The translations under genes and the position numbers were made by a program. Source: Nitrososphaerota archaeon (GTDB lineage: Archaea > Thermoproteota > EX4484-205 > JAAOZP01). From it: a stretch of 64,000 nt of DNA. The notes below the pieces were generated by a model that was not told the origin of the DNA, did not search any database, and worked only from the letters and a program-made list of their open reading frames with translations. The DNA is taken from contig JAAOZP010000011.1 in assembly GCA_011605725.1 (NCBI GenBank), forward strand, positions 1 through 64,000, given 5' to 3'. Below, one piece after another: positions 1 to 8,355 of the stretch. The first letter of the stretch is position 1. The number at the start of each line of letters is the position of its first letter.

Positions 1-2373
1 CGCCAGTAGGACTATTATGATTAAAGCCATGGCGGCAATAATGATTAGCCAGGGAGTTTCCCGGACTGCTTCAACTGTTTCCTCCCTGCTTACCGTAAGG
101 CTGCCTGTTAAACCGTTAACATCTATGCTGCGCGTCCCCTCGCTTGCCGGCGTGTACGTGAAGCTTACCGTGGTAGACTGGCCTGGTCCTAAAGAACCCT
201 TTTTAGTGTCTACAACCTGGTTGTCAACCTTAAGCGTAACCTCGTAGTTGCCAGACTCCCCACCAGTATTCCTGACGGTTACCGAGATGGTTGAAGACTG
301 GCCGACTTTAACAGAACTCGGGCTTATACTTAAGCCACTAACCTCGAAGCTAGCTGGTTGAACAACCGTTAACACAGCGTCGGTGCTTTCCGAAGAGGAA
401 TAGGTTAGGTCCCCGGTGAAGAATGCTTTAAGGCTCCACGTGCCCTCCTTATCTAACCGGAGGCTCGTGCTGAAAGCGCCTTCTGAAGTCGTTAAAACTG
501 TCTTGCTGAGAACAGTGTTATTCGGGCAAGTTATCCTTATCAGGATTTGCCTTCCGCTTAAAGGCGGGTCGATGGATCCGGAGACGGTGGCTTCCCCGTT
601 GACCATGACTGTTTCCGGGTTGACGGATAGTGTAAGCCTAGTCTGGGTTTTTGCTGTTGCAATCAGGCTCTGAACCTCGGAGGCTAAGACGGAGCTGCCT
701 GTTAGCCCGATATGCTTGAAGCGGATGATTCCATCCTGGTCGATGATGAACAGGGTTGGAAGAGTTGAAACACCGTATAGGGTGGTTGACACGTGTTTCG
801 CATCCGTGTCTCTAAGCATGGGCCAGTCTATCCCATAATCGGCTCTAAACTGTTTCAACCTATCTACAGTATCGTAGTTCGGGTCTCCCGTTATCGAGGC
901 GATTATCAGGCTTGTTGGAAACAGCTTTTTAAGCTCTTTAAGATTTGCAACCTCGTTTTTACACGGGCCGCACCATGTTGCAAAGAAGTCTAGGAGCACT
1001 ATTTTCCCCCTGCACGCGGAGAGTGTAAAACTTTTCCCGTCAATATCTGTCAACGTGAAGTCGGGAGCAGATTCTCCTTCAGTCGACTGAGCCTCTATCA
1101 CTACTTCGCCTAGAACATCGTTCTTCCCCGTCACCAGCCTTACGGTTATTCTCTCCCTAAAGCTTCCAGTTTTTGGCGTGGACAAGGTGAAGAGTATTGT
1201 TTGAACATCAGTATTGTTAAACCAGATGGTTCTGCATGAGGATGATGCTTTCCACCCTTGAGACGGTGAAGTCCAGTTTAACAGTAGATATTGGTTTCCA
1301 CCTGATTCCACCACAAGCGGCAGGCATAGGAATTCACTGTTTACTGCTTCAACCCTGACTGATTGAGCTTTCTGAGGGACAGATAGTATGCTCCAAGTAG
1401 CCTCGTGAAGCTCGTGAAAACTGCTTGCACGTGCTACACCGAGCTGCTGCGTGCGCTCTCTCGCTACTGGTCCCAAAATAGTTATGTGCTGAGGCATTAG
1501 AAAAGTCTCTGGCACCAAGTCTCCGGTCGGCATCCAGTATGAGCTCTCATACTCGACCCACTGGTTCTCAGGGTAAAGAACCGCTATCCAAGCGTGGCCT
1601 GCCGCTGACTCAGGCCTGTCGGCGACGAAACCGCTGCATGGGCTCGACGGTATTCCTGCTGCTCTAAGCAGGGCCACAGCCAAGTTGGCAAAGTTTACGC
1701 AGTTACCGACTCTATTCTTGAGAGTGCTCACAGCGTCAGGTCCAAAAGCTCCGCCAGCCGGACAGCCGTAACGTATGTTCATCTGCACCCAGTTTAAGAT
1801 TCTTACGGCAGCATCCATCTCGCACAGTGAGCCTGCTGTTAGTTCTTGCGCTAAGCTTCTGATGGCGGGGTCATCAGCCTGGATTAACGCTTCCGGCTTA
1901 AGAAACGGCAATATGTCTACTGAAAAAAGCATGGGGTTTACTGGAAACGGTGCAGTCGTATGGTAGGGGCCGTATTTAACTCTGTTCGCCACCTGCGCGG
2001 TTCTTCTAGCAACTACTGTGGAGGGTGCGTTAATCCAGGAAAGCTCTACGTAAGAAGAATCCGGCTCCCTATACTGTTTTCTACTGGATTCAGGGTGGCT
2101 AGTGGTTATTTGCTCGGACAGTATTTGCTGGTAATACCCGTACTCGTTTATCTCTGGAAGGTTCCGCATGTATATTGTTACTGTCCCATTGTTTTCTCTG
2201 GTTGCGTTGACAGAATAACTGTATTCAATAATCTGGATAAAATCTCCCTCTAAAAAATATATGGCGGGTTTACTTCCTGGTTCAGCAAGCACGGGCGTGT
2301 TTACAGACAGTAGGTTAATGCAGGTAAGGAGTATTAAGATGATGATCAGAACATGGGCTTTTCGTCTAATCAT
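1..2373 (-). CDS. Surface transglutaminase-thioredoxin-CARDB protein, C-terminus cut by window edge
   Basis: I translated 791 codons without a stop, running off the left edge. Order: N-terminal signal/anchor (hydrophobic residues about 8-27), a transglutaminase-like domain with catalytic Cys225 (GNCVNFANL context) and a downstream GHAW histidine, an AhpC/TlpA-type thioredoxin domain with WCGPC (Cys468, Cys471), an Ig-like linker, a CARDB domain, and the start of a C-terminal membrane helix. The protein is therefore exported and anchored with its domains outside the cell. Transglutaminase-like folds are usually proteases or amidases in archaea; the thioredoxin domain suggests disulfide handling of the same substrates. 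The fusion is unusual. The CARDB and membrane segment closely match the protein at 50720-52141. A TATA-like ACTTAAATACC lies at about 2397-2407. The domain calls are firm; the substrate is unknown. Confidence 0.85.
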   Translation of the reverse strand, partial: MIRRKAHVLIIILILLTCINLLSVNTPVLAEPGSKPAIYFLEGDFIQIIEYSYSVNATRENNGTVTIYMRNLPEINEYGYYQQILSEQITTSHPESSRKQYREPDSSYVELSWINAPSTVVARRTAQVANRVKYGPYHTTAPFPVNPMLFSVDILPFLKPEALIQADDPAIRSLAQELTAGSLCEMDAAVRILNWVQMNIRYGCPAGGAFGPDAVSTLKNRVGNCVNFANLAVALLRAAGIPSSPCSGFVADRPESAAGHAWIAVLYPENQWVEYESSYWMPTGDLVPETFLMPQHITILGPVARERTQQLGVARASSFHELHEATWSILSVPQKAQSVRVEAVNSEFLCLPLVVESGGNQYLLLNWTSPSQGWKASSSCRTIWFNNTDVQTILFTLSTPKTGSFRERITVRLVTGKNDVLGEVVIEAQSTEGESAPDFTLTDIDGKSFTLSACRGKIVLLDFFATWCGPCKNEVANLKELKKLFPTSLIIASITGDPNYDTVDRLKQFRADYGIDWPMLRDTDAKHVSTTLYGVSTLPTLFIIDQDGIIRFKHIGLTGSSVLASEVQSLIATAKTQTRLTLSVNPETVMVNGEATVSGSIDPPLSGRQILIRITCPNNTVLSKTVLTTSEGAFSTSLRLDKEGTWSLKAFFTGDLTYSSSESTDAVLTVVQPASFEVSGLSISPSSVKVGQSSTISVTVRNTGGESGNYEVTLKVDNQVVDTKKGSLGPGQSTTVSFTYTPASEGTRSIDVNGLTGSLTVSREETVEAVRETPWLIIIAAMALIIIVLLA

Positions 2374-2544
2374 CTTTCAATTATTGTCGGATGCGGTATT
2401 TAAGTATTGCTTGTGACTGACTCTTCCTCTAGGCAGCTTTCCCCTAGTCGCGTTTAACACCTTGGGTAAAATAGCATGCTAACTATTCCATTTTTGAATA
2501 TGAAGCTATTTCTTAATTTCCACTCGTTACAGAAGGTGGAAACG

Positions 2545-3879
2545 TTATTTCGCGAATTTTCTTAACGGGTCTGTTTCCACGTACTTTATCAGGATTAGCA
2601 GGCAGGGTATTAACGTTACTGAGGACACGGGGCCCCATAGCAACAGCCCCATGGAGTAAGCCTGTCCAGGGGCTGGCGGCAGGTCTGCAAGAAGGCCGGA
2701 TACGTAGCGTGCTAAGGCTTGCAGTATGTTCAGCGGCACGCTGACTAGGCCGACGTAGCTGCCTGCGCGAGCCTCTCTCTTAGACAACTCGTCTTCCTGC
2801 GCCATGTCTGCTGTAACAGGGTTCGGCAAGAGGTACCAGCCTGAAATCCCTGCTCCGACGAATGTGACGAACAGGACTGCTTGAACCAGCCTGGGAACAG
2901 GGCTTAGAACCGGCTGGCCGAAGACTAGCGTTAAAGGTAGGAAAACAACTAGAATCATGAGGGACGTTACTAGTGGCTTCTTCTTCCCGGTTTTCCTAGC
3001 TATCCTTGCCCAGACGAAGAATAGCACTATGGTTAACAGGAGCATGAGGCCTCCTGCCAACATATACTCGACGTCGCCTAGGCCCAGAACTCTTTGCAAA
3101 TAGCTTATAACTAGGCTTGCGAGAACAGCTGTTGGAATAGACATCGCTCCCTGGAGGGCAAGCCACGCCCGGTAGTTCCTGTTGCTCCAAAGTATGGAGA
3201 GCTCTCTCCGAACACTGGGTTTAGGAATCGGTTTCTCCTCCTCCCTTATCTTTAAGACGGCCGGCATGTACAATACTATTTCAAAGACGGCTAGAGCCAG
3301 CAGTATCCCTAGGAAGGCTGGAGAACCTGTTTTCAGGAGTGTTGGAAGCAGGAAGCCGACGGGTATTCCGACGACTTGCGCCATCATGCTGAAAATGTTC
3401 TGGTATGCTGAGACTGTAACTCGATCCTCGGGGCCGACTATTTCCGCGAGCCACGCCATGTAGGGCGTGCTTAGAAGCCCGTAGCTCATGTTCGCAAGGC
3501 TGATGAAAAAAGTCGCGTACGTGAACAACAGTGTTTCATCCGTAACCGGTATGAAGTAGCTCGGCATGAATATCATGATGGTTGAAAACGCTAGAAGCAG
3601 GCTTCCTGCTAGAACATACTGTCTGCGTCTACCCCATTTTTTTGACACAGTTATGTCGCTCAGGTAGCCGAAGTACCAGCCGAAAAAGGCTATGACGAGT
3701 TTTCCGATGGCGAATGCTACGCCGGTTAGAAAACCACTAAGCTTCAGAAAATCCCAGTAGAACCAGAATGTTGCAAGATCTATAAGGGACAAGAGGGTTG
3801 AGGAGCCGAGTCTCCCCATGGCGTATATTAGCATTCCCCTCCTGGTTAGCAACGATGCTTCACCTGAAATATGCTGCAT
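2545..3879 (-). CDS. GPH-family (melibiose-type) sugar:cation symporter
   Basis: A 444-residue, roughly 12-helix membrane protein of the glycoside-pentoside-hexuronide symporter family (MFS_2). Diagnostic near the N-terminus are the sequence DLATFWFYWDFL and the later loop KKWGRRRQY, the family's counterpart of the cytoplasmic RSRWGRRRP loop. Members import sugars or glycosides with Na+ or H+. The gene stands alone between the surface protein and the divergent VGG-repeat genes, so the substrate cannot be inferred from neighbours. A TATA-like GTTATATACTTA sits only about 10-20 bases upstream of the ATG at 3879, so the start may be a little further downstream (ATG at 3834 follows a GGAGG); the longer form keeps the usual family N-terminus. 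Confidence 0.85.
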   Translation of the reverse strand: MQHISGEASLLTRRGMLIYAMGRLGSSTLLSLIDLATFWFYWDFLKLSGFLTGVAFAIGKLVIAFFGWYFGYLSDITVSKKWGRRRQYVLAGSLLLAFSTIMIFMPSYFIPVTDETLLFTYATFFISLANMSYGLLSTPYMAWLAEIVGPEDRVTVSAYQNIFSMMAQVVGIPVGFLLPTLLKTGSPAFLGILLALAVFEIVLYMPAVLKIREEEKPIPKPSVRRELSILWSNRNYRAWLALQGAMSIPTAVLASLVISYLQRVLGLGDVEYMLAGGLMLLLTIVLFFVWARIARKTGKKKPLVTSLMILVVFLPLTLVFGQPVLSPVPRLVQAVLFVTFVGAGISGWYLLPNPVTADMAQEDELSKREARAGSYVGLVSVPLNILQALARYVSGLLADLPPAPGQAYSMGLLLWGPVSSVTLIPCLLILIKYVETDPLRKFAK

Positions 3880-4052
3880 AATAAGTATATAACGTTTTCA
3901 AAAACTGGCTTCTCAAAACCTGTTGCGAGCTGGATGGACATAATTTTTAACCAGCCTCCTCGGCAAGCCTGATTTGGCAATGTCATGATTGTTGAAGGCA
4001 GGGGTAACGTATCCTTTAGAAAGGACTTTTCGAAATCACGTTTTGCGAGCCA

Positions 4053-4062
4053 CTTTTAAATA
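4053..4062 (+). promoter_or_regulatory. TATA box of the VGG-repeat gene pair
   Basis: CTTTTAAATA lies 35-44 bases upstream of ATG 4097, with a GGTGGGTGG ribosome site at 4084-4092. The combination rules out the longer reading frame start at 3989, which would run through the promoter. Confidence 0.6.
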
Positions 4063-4096
4063 CTGTCGACACTCCTTCAACCCGGTGGGTGGAAAA

Positions 4097-4723
4097 ATGA
4101 GGATTGAGCCGAGGAAAACCGTGGAAATAGATGTTTTAGAGGAAGACCTTTTCGTCGGGGCTTATTCAACCATTAAGGCTAAGACTGGTGAAGCAATCAT
4201 CGTGAAGGGAAACGTGGAGTTTGAAAGGGATTGCAATATTCTTTCCAGCCTACGTGCTTACAGTATTAGCCTTGAAAACGGTGGGAAGATTAATGTTCAG
4301 GGTGATCTTATCGTGGAGAAATCAGTCAGGCTTGAGGATGGTGAGCTGCTGGTGAGTGGAAGGCTTGAAGCCGAAGACGTGGATGTGGGGAAACTGGTTA
4401 AGGCGGGTAATGGTTTGAAATGCAGGAGTATAAGTGTCGGGGGAGGTTTAGAATCAGGGGGCGACGTGGATGCTGAAAACATAAGCGTTGGCGGAACAAT
4501 GTCTGTTCAGGGGAATGTGAAGGGGAGTAGGCTTGGTGTAGGGGGCACGCTGACTGTTAAGGGTTTAACGGAGCTTGAGAAGCTTGACGTTGGAGGCGTA
4601 GCGAGGATCAACGGGGGGATAATAATGGATATAAATGTTGGGGGAGTTTTTGAATCGGCTGGAAAACTGGTTTTCGAGAGGCTGAACGTGGGAGGGGTTG
4701 CGAGGCTGAAGGTGGTGGATTAG
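4097..4723 (+). CDS. Bactofilin-like VGG-repeat beta-helix protein (first of tandem pair)
   Basis: A 208-residue protein made of short repeats in which a VGG or VGGG turn recurs (for example ISVGGG, ISVGGT, LGVGGT, LDVGGV, INVGGV, LNVGGV) every 16-18 residues. Such regular glycine turns with alternating hydrophobics are the hallmark of right-handed beta-helices of the bactofilin/polymer-forming class, which build cytoskeletal filaments in bacteria and are known in archaea. No signal peptide or membrane helix is visible, so it should be cytoplasmic. It ends TAG one base before the ATG of the next gene, which carries on the same repeats in another frame. The start is chosen from the TATA box and ribosome site. 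The structural class is well supported; filament formation is inferred. Confidence 0.75.
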   Translation: MRIEPRKTVEIDVLEEDLFVGAYSTIKAKTGEAIIVKGNVEFERDCNILSSLRAYSISLENGGKINVQGDLIVEKSVRLEDGELLVSGRLEAEDVDVGKLVKAGNGLKCRSISVGGGLESGGDVDAENISVGGTMSVQGNVKGSRLGVGGTLTVKGLTELEKLDVGGVARINGGIIMDINVGGVFESAGKLVFERLNVGGVARLKVVD

Positions 4724-4724
4724 G

Positions 4725-5321
4725 ATGGGTATAAAGGGGACGCATGTTTCAGTCGGCGGTGTTCTGAATGTTGACGGAAGCATGGAGGTTGACGAAGTAA
4801 GGGTTGGAGGAACAGTCGAGGTTAAAGGCTTCTTTAAGGCAAAGAAAGTATCGGTTGGCGGAAGGCTGAAAGTGGATGAGAATGCTTCAGTGGAGGACAG
4901 GCTGGAAGTAGGTGGGGTTGTGAAGATAGGTGGAGAGTTGAAAGCCGGCATGGTTGAAGCAGGAGGAGCTTTAGAGGCTGATGCCTGTTTCGCCGACGGC
5001 GTTAAGGTTGGTGGAAAAGTGGAGACTAGGAGGGGTTGCAGGTCTAAAACTTTTGAAATAGGGAGGAAGGGCAGAGTCATAGGCCCTGTTGTCGCCGAGT
5101 ACGTGAAAATAGGTCGTGACGCTAGTGTTGAGGATGTTTACGCCGGTCGGCTCGAGCTCTTGGAAAACTCTTCAGCCCGCAACGTTTACGCTAGGGAAGC
5201 TTATTTGAAACATGGTTGCAGGGTTTCCGGTGAACTCCTGTATGTTGAGAAGCTGGAGCTTGAACGCTTGACGCAGATTAACTCTAGGAAAGTGGAGAAG
5301 CTTCCTGAGCCTCCCGTCTAA
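4725..5321 (+). CDS. Bactofilin-like VGG-repeat beta-helix protein (second of tandem pair)
   Basis: This 198-residue protein continues the VGG repeat (VSVGGV, VRVGGT, VSVGGR, LEVGGV, VKVGGK), then shifts to a less glycine-rich beta-helix with IGRKG/IGRDA turns and a charged C-terminus ending PEPPV. Its ATG overlaps the neighbourhood of the previous stop (one base between them), so the two are translationally coupled. Alternatively a single-base indel has split one 400-residue protein; the frame upstream of this ATG soon meets a TGA, which is compatible with either view. The role is probably the same as its neighbour's: a polymer-forming or scaffold protein. Confidence 0.72.
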   Translation: MGIKGTHVSVGGVLNVDGSMEVDEVRVGGTVEVKGFFKAKKVSVGGRLKVDENASVEDRLEVGGVVKIGGELKAGMVEAGGALEADACFADGVKVGGKVETRRGCRSKTFEIGRKGRVIGPVVAEYVKIGRDASVEDVYAGRLELLENSSARNVYAREAYLKHGCRVSGELLYVEKLELERLTQINSRKVEKLPEPPV

Positions 5322-5370
5322 GGGTCTACTCTAAATCTTTATAGTTGAGCCTAGAGGTAGGGAGAGACAC

Positions 5371-5652
5371 ATGGGTAAGGCGAAGAGGCATAGGCTTCAG
5401 CTGTACGCGGATATTCTCAGGACGTTGAAGGTTCATGGGGAAGGGTGTGGAATAACAAGGTTATCATACGGGGCCAACATGCCTCTCGACAGGGTTAAGA
5501 AACTTGTTGGAGAACTGGCTTCACACGGGTTGATAGCTAAAAGCACTGATGACCCGAGAATATTCGTCTTAACAGCAAGGGGAATGGAGTTTCTAGATGC
5601 TTTCGACAAGCTTGCAATCTTTCTTGAAGAGTCTTCACAGTCTTCTTTTTAA
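5371..5652 (+). CDS. Small winged-helix DNA-binding protein
   Basis: A 93-residue protein with a winged-helix pattern: a helix containing a basic N-terminus (GKAKRHRLQLYADIL), a recognition region around residues 30-50 (GITRLSYGANMPLDRVKK) and a wing ending in FVLTARGMEFL. It resembles the archaeal predicted regulator family related to COG3432 and to the SSV virus F-112-like fold. It follows the VGG pair by 49 bases but has its own TATA-like CTTTATAGT at about 5337-5345 and a GAGGTAGGG ribosome site, so it may be transcribed separately. The target is unknown. Confidence 0.75.
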   Translation: MGKAKRHRLQLYADILRTLKVHGEGCGITRLSYGANMPLDRVKKLVGELASHGLIAKSTDDPRIFVLTARGMEFLDAFDKLAIFLEESSQSSF

Positions 5653-5740
5653 ACATGGTGTCGACTCCGTTTTTTGATTACGCTCCTCCAGCAAAACGTA
5701 TTTAAGCATCATTATTAGTCAATTCAAGGAGCAGGGTGGA

Positions 5741-7075
5741 ATGGTCGCGTTTACAGACGAGATGAGGACTGCAGAGAAGCTTATACGCGAATGGAAGGGG
5801 AAGCAATACTTCTTCGGAGAAAACGTGCTGGATAAAGTTGGAAGCCTTGCAGAGGAATATGGTGATAATGCTCTAATAGTGGCTTCAAGCTCTAATCTTT
5901 GGATCCGAAAACCGCTGGCAAGGGTTTCCGATTCCCTTGGTCAACACGGGGTTAAGCATGACGTGGTCCTGGGTTCCAGGCCTAACTCCCCCCTAGCAGA
6001 CCTTTACAGGATTGCCTACCATGCTGCACTATACAGGCCTAAGAGCATTATTGCGCTGGGAGGAGGCAGCACCATAGACGCTGTTAAGGCTGCAAGCATC
6101 TTAGCCTCCTACTCTCCTTCTGAAGTGAGCCGCATACTGGGCGTCAGCTGGGATAAGGCTTGCACGATAGAGCCCTATTTCGGCACAGGCGTTGTCACCC
6201 GGATGATGAGGGCAACAGGCAGGGATATCATACCGATTATTGCAGTGCAAACCGCTTCAGGCTCCGCTTCACACTTAACCAAGTACTCGAACATAACTGA
6301 TCCTGCAGCCGGGCAGAAGAAGCTGATCGTCGACGATGCTATAGTTCCGAAAAAAGCTGTTTTCGACTATCTTCTGACACTCGGTGCGCCAAGAGATCTC
6401 ACTGTTGACGGTGCTCTCGACGGCATTTCCCACATCTGGGAAGTATTCATGGGGGCAACCGGTAAAGAATACTACAGCAGGGTGAAAGAGATCGCTCAGG
6501 TTGGGATAAGGCTCATAGTTAACAGCCTTAGGCCAGCAGTAGAGAGTAACGATTTGAAGGCTAGAATTGCGCTCGGGCTTGGGACTGACCTCGGAGGATA
6601 CGCTATAATGATAGGTGGAACCAGCGGTCCTCATCTCGGCAGTTTCTCGCTGGTCGACATCCTGACGCACGGCAGGGCCTGTGCAATTCTCAATCCTTAT
6701 TACACGGTGTTCTTTGCCGACCAGATACAGGATCAACTTGCAACCATTGCTCCAATACTTAGGGATGCAGGCCTCATAACTGAGGATCCGAGTGTTCTCA
6801 GCGGCAGGAAGCTGGCTGAAACTGTGGCTAAGGGTTTCCTTTTTCTCTACAGGTCCCTTGGGGTTCCGGCAACGCTGGAGGAGGCGGGTGCTTCAAGGCT
6901 TCATTTGGAACGGATGATGCTTGCAGCAAAAGACCCGCAGCTGAGGATGAAGCTTCTTAACATGCCGGTGCCGTTAGACCCTGAAAAAGGAGACATAGAG
7001 AGATATATGAAGGGAATACTGGAGGCAGCTTTTACTGGAGACCTCAGCCTAATCAACAGCATGAGGTCCCACTAG
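5741..7075 (+). CDS. Iron-containing (group III) alcohol dehydrogenase
   Basis: A 444-residue NAD(P)-dependent dehydrogenase. The nucleotide-binding GGGS lies at 107-110 followed by TIDAVKA. Metal ligands fit the family: D227 and H231 in the D-x3-H helix, H298 in GPH and H310 in LTHG. These enzymes reduce aldehydes or oxidise alcohols with a divalent metal, usually Fe2+ or Zn2+. The family is normally about 380-400 residues; the extra length is in the N-terminal third and C-terminus. TATA GTATTTAAG at about 5698-5706 and a GGGTGG ribosome site support the ATG. The amidohydrolase begins 48 bases later with its own ribosome site, so the two probably form an operon. The substrate is unknown. Confidence 0.88.
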   Translation: MVAFTDEMRTAEKLIREWKGKQYFFGENVLDKVGSLAEEYGDNALIVASSSNLWIRKPLARVSDSLGQHGVKHDVVLGSRPNSPLADLYRIAYHAALYRPKSIIALGGGSTIDAVKAASILASYSPSEVSRILGVSWDKACTIEPYFGTGVVTRMMRATGRDIIPIIAVQTASGSASHLTKYSNITDPAAGQKKLIVDDAIVPKKAVFDYLLTLGAPRDLTVDGALDGISHIWEVFMGATGKEYYSRVKEIAQVGIRLIVNSLRPAVESNDLKARIALGLGTDLGGYAIMIGGTSGPHLGSFSLVDILTHGRACAILNPYYTVFFADQIQDQLATIAPILRDAGLITEDPSVLSGRKLAETVAKGFLFLYRSLGVPATLEEAGASRLHLERMMLAAKDPQLRMKLLNMPVPLDPEKGDIERYMKGILEAAFTGDLSLINSMRSH

Positions 7076-7123
7076 TGTTAAGCAGATAAACCGTCGGGTA
7101 CTGACTTTTCCACGGGGTGAAAC

Positions 7124-8206
7124 ATGCGTACAGTAACGCTTAATAATGTTTCAAACATGCTTTTCACTGTGGAGACAGAGTTTGCAAAAATACCGGTGAT
7201 CGACTGTCACATGCATGTAACGAGCATCCGGGACGTCGACAACGTTCTTGAAATAGTTTCTGAAGCGGGTTTCCACAGAGCATCCCTCTTAAGCATCATA
7301 GATGATAAGAGGGTTAATTTTAATCCTGAAGTTTTGCTTCTAAAGGCTTTGCACTCAGAAATGTTCTACGCTTTCGGAAGCCTTGACTACTCTTTTATTT
7401 TCACAGGAAGCCAGCTTCAACAGCTTCGCGAACAGGTGGACAGGCTTCTAAGCATCGGGTTTGACGGGGTTAAGATGGTTGAGGGGAAACCTGTTTACAG
7501 GAAACTGTTGAAAATCAGGTTTGACGATCCTTTCTACGAGGATTATTTTGCACGCCTCGAGGAGACCGGGTTTCCATTGCTTTTTCACGTCGCCGACCCT
7601 GAGGAATTCTGGGATCCGGAGAAAGTCCCTGTTTGGGCTAAGGCTCAAGGCTGGTTTTACGATCAGACTTATCCTTCGAAAGAACAGTTCTACAAGGAGG
7701 TTGAAACCGTCTTGGATAAGCATCCCCGTTTAAAAGTGGTATTCGCGCATTTTTATTTCCTCTCCGCAAACATGGAGGCGGCTTCAAGCTTCCTGGAGAA
7801 ACATAGGAATGCGCATCTCGACCTAACTCCAGGAATAGAGATGTATCGTAATTTCTCGATGGAGAAAGAGGCTTGGCGAGAATTTTTCGTAAAATACGGG
7901 GATAGGATTCTTTTCGGCACCGATATTTTCGGCGGCGAGAGGATTGAAAGTGCTTTAGCCAAGGTTCAGCTAGTCAGGGGTTTTCTGGAAACAGATGAAG
8001 GGTTAAATCTGCCGAGACACACGTTGGAGAAAATATATTGTTCGAATTTCCAGAGAATCGTGGGCCCTAAGCCGAGAAGACTCAGTTTCAACCTTGTTGT
8101 AGAAGAGTGTGAAAGACTAGCTTTGGAGGAGGCGCGTCTAAGCTCGCAGCCTTTGGAAGAAACAGTTGCCAGGCTTGTTGCTGGAAAAATAAGGAGCCTA
8201 AGCTAA
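7124..8206 (+). CDS. Metal-dependent hydrolase, amidohydrolase (TIM barrel) family
   Basis: A 360-residue COG2159-type protein. The metal site begins with H29 and H31 in DCHMHV, continues with a barrel histidine in LLFHVAD, a second in VFAHFYFL, and ends with the catalytic aspartate in GTDIFGG. Members are hydrolases or decarboxylases acting on carboxylates and lactones. A C-terminal tail of about 50 charged residues after the barrel is not typical. It follows the iron alcohol dehydrogenase by 48 bases with a GGTGA ribosome site, so both may act in one degradative pathway. The precise substrate cannot be read from the sequence. Confidence 0.82.
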   Translation: MRTVTLNNVSNMLFTVETEFAKIPVIDCHMHVTSIRDVDNVLEIVSEAGFHRASLLSIIDDKRVNFNPEVLLLKALHSEMFYAFGSLDYSFIFTGSQLQQLREQVDRLLSIGFDGVKMVEGKPVYRKLLKIRFDDPFYEDYFARLEETGFPLLFHVADPEEFWDPEKVPVWAKAQGWFYDQTYPSKEQFYKEVETVLDKHPRLKVVFAHFYFLSANMEAASSFLEKHRNAHLDLTPGIEMYRNFSMEKEAWREFFVKYGDRILFGTDIFGGERIESALAKVQLVRGFLETDEGLNLPRHTLEKIYCSNFQRIVGPKPRRLSFNLVVEECERLALEEARLSSQPLEETVARLVAGKIRSLS

Positions 8207-8355
8207 CCCTGTGTTTCTTTCAGAAGGTTCAACTGGGAAGCATTATCCGTCTTCAAACTGTTACGTCGACAGGGCGGTAGAGTAGTGTGCACTAAGCTTG
8301 CACAGTGCTTTCTAAAGCCAAGGTTAATATTTCGGCGTAACGTCTACTTCAAGAG

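Noticed and set aside
4297..5080. Long minus-strand frames opposite the VGG-repeat genes
   Set aside because: Low-complexity Ser/Pro/Thr translations created by the antisense of glycine/valine repeats; no promoter or ribosome site.
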